In this document: positions 14,871 to 15,335 of the stretch, one piece after another | Layout of the letters: every line of letters starts with the position of its first letter | Numbering within the stretch: the stretch's first letter is position 1 | Origin: Moraxellaceae bacterium | GTDB lineage: Bacteria; Pseudomonadota; Gammaproteobacteria; Pseudomonadales; Moraxellaceae | Direction: 5' to 3' | Assembly (NCBI GenBank): GCA_030684415.1 | Contig: JAUXNL010000097.1 | Span: 1-15,335 of the forward strand | DNA length: 15,335 nt | Notes under the pieces: model-generated | Seen by the model: the letters and a program-made list of their open reading frames with translations, nothing else | Told to the model about the DNA's origin: nothing | Databases searched by the model: none | Translations under genes and position numbers: made by a program

Positions 14871-14898
14871 GAATCAATCACTCAACCGTGATTGATTC
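14871..14898. repeat. 11-bp perfect inverted repeat
   Basis: GAATCAATCAC (14871-14881) and GTGATTGATTC (14888-14898) flank the loop TCAACC. There is no T run, so a role as terminator is unlikely. It could be a protein-binding site or part of an intergenic repeat element. Confidence 0.5.
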
Positions 14899-14923
14899 GA
14901 GGCCCGGATATGCTTGGCCGGGA

Positions 14924-14959
14924 AACAGCTTGCTGAAAAGAATTTTCCAGCAAGCTGTT
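14924..14959. repeat. GCTGAAAA palindromic repeat, copy 2 (near-perfect hairpin)
   Basis: AACAGCTTGCTG (14924-14935) pairs with CAGCAAGCTGTT (14948-14959), 12 bp without mismatch. Then AAAA (14936-14939) pairs with TTTT (14943-14946) past one bulged C, leaving a GAA loop. It is the better-preserved partner of the repeat at 14727. Confidence 0.65.
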
Positions 14960-15029
14960 AGTCCTTCGGTCAGCGCGGCCCGCAAGAGATGATTCAGAGC
15001 CCCCGTGGCAAGAGTGCTTGCTGTGATGA

Positions 15030-15060
15030 AAAAACGCCGCTCACTGAGCGGCGTTTTTCT
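15030..15060. terminator. Bidirectional terminator overlapping the GST stop codon
   Basis: CGCCGCTC (15035-15042) pairs with GAGCGGCG (15046-15053) around the loop ACT, flanked by a run of A before and TTTTT after (15054-15058). It works in both directions by form. On the minus strand the stem contains the last codons and the TGA of the glutathione S-transferase gene. Confidence 0.88.
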
Positions 15061-15335
15061 TGGCCATTACCATGGCAACAATCTGGTTTTCAATGGCGAT
15101 GCGTGCGGCCACAACCGGTAATGCCTCCACACGGGCCAGCCAGCCGGCAGTGAGCGGCCAGCGTTGTGCATCAATCGTGTAGTCGGCAATGCGCGCATTG
15201 ATGAACTGCGAGGCAACGCTGATATCGCCCACGCTCACCGCATCACCAAACAAGAATCCGGAGGCGGGGGCCTGCGTCTCCAGATAATCCAGTGCGGCAG
15301 GCAGTAGTTCATTAATCGAGCGCTGTACGCGAGCC
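15041..15335 (-). CDS. Glutathione S-transferase, C-terminal part
   Basis: An open frame enters from the right edge and ends at TGA 15043-15041, giving 98 residues without a start. The sequence (SINELLPAALDYLETQAPAS, then FLFGDAVSVGDISVASQFIN and RWPLTAGWLARVEALPVVAA) is the all-helical C-terminal domain of a glutathione S-transferase. It includes the conserved SVGDISVASQF block that forms the N-capping box and core helix of the fold. The catalytic thioredoxin-like half lies outside the window. These enzymes conjugate or reduce electrophiles and peroxides with glutathione in the cytosol; the subclass cannot be told. The stop lies inside the terminator hairpin. Confidence 0.9.
   Translation of the reverse strand, partial: ARVQRSINELLPAALDYLETQAPASGFLFGDAVSVGDISVASQFINARIADYTIDAQRWPLTAGWLARVEALPVVAARIAIENQIVAMVMAKKNAAQ

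Larger units (their letters stand above)
14717..15029. other. Gene-free region with hairpin cluster
   Basis: No credible gene lies in these 313 bases. They hold two copies of a GCTGAAAA-based palindromic repeat, a strong terminator-like hairpin, and an 11-bp GAATCAATCAC/GTGATTGATTC hairpin, each listed separately. Confidence 0.7.

Overview
The window looks like a chromosomal segment of a GC-rich (roughly 60%) Gram-negative bacterium, most likely a betaproteobacterium. The EttA and CspA-type proteins read as proteobacterial. A DpnI-type nuclease recalls the Neisseria dam-replacing gene, so a Neisseriales relative is my best guess, but the order is uncertain. There are no rRNA, tRNA, CRISPR, transposase or phage genes.

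Layout. 1-1068 (-): amino end of an exported, extremely Gly-rich PGRS-like surface protein, cut by the left edge. 1381-3042 (+): ettA, with a candidate promoter and leader hairpin. 3050-3709 (+): periplasmic protein with two TonB C-terminal-like repeats and lower GC. 3846-4839 (+): DpnI-type m6A-dependent restriction endonuclease followed at once by a 59-aa unknown protein, with a G-quadruplex motif in front. 4920-6635 (-): large lipoprotein. 7150-7533 (+): DoxX-like membrane protein. 7607-8689 (-): DUF2235 hydrolase. 9019-9788 (-): DUF2938 and DUF2798 membrane proteins, divergent from a MerR regulator (9863-10297, +) with a SoxR-box-like operator between them. 10403-11188 (+): methyltransferase. 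11270-11809 (-): stand-alone H-NOX haem protein, divergent from a 103-aa unknown (12044-12355, +). 12463-13206 (-): TVP38/TMEM64 membrane protein. 13312-13515 (-): cold-shock protein with a long leader and a clear terminator. 13775-14716 (+): NTF2-like protein and a ComJ-like protein. 14717-15060: cluster of hairpins and a repeat pair. 15041-end (-): C-terminus of a glutathione S-transferase whose stop codon lies in its terminator.

How it fits together. Most genes are single units, often divergent or convergent. The real functional groupings are the dpnI/small-ORF pair, the MerR/DUF2938/DUF2798 module with its operator, and possibly the divergent H-NOX/unknown pair. The most useful leads are the DpnI homologue (which implies a host lacking Dam methylation), the orphan H-NOX whose distal pocket predicts NO selectivity, the SoxR-like operator, and several non-coding structures: the 14.7-15.0 kb hairpin cluster, interleaved inverted repeats at 11.2 kb, and structured DNA at 8.7-9.0 kb. 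I found no unmistakably new multi-gene system.
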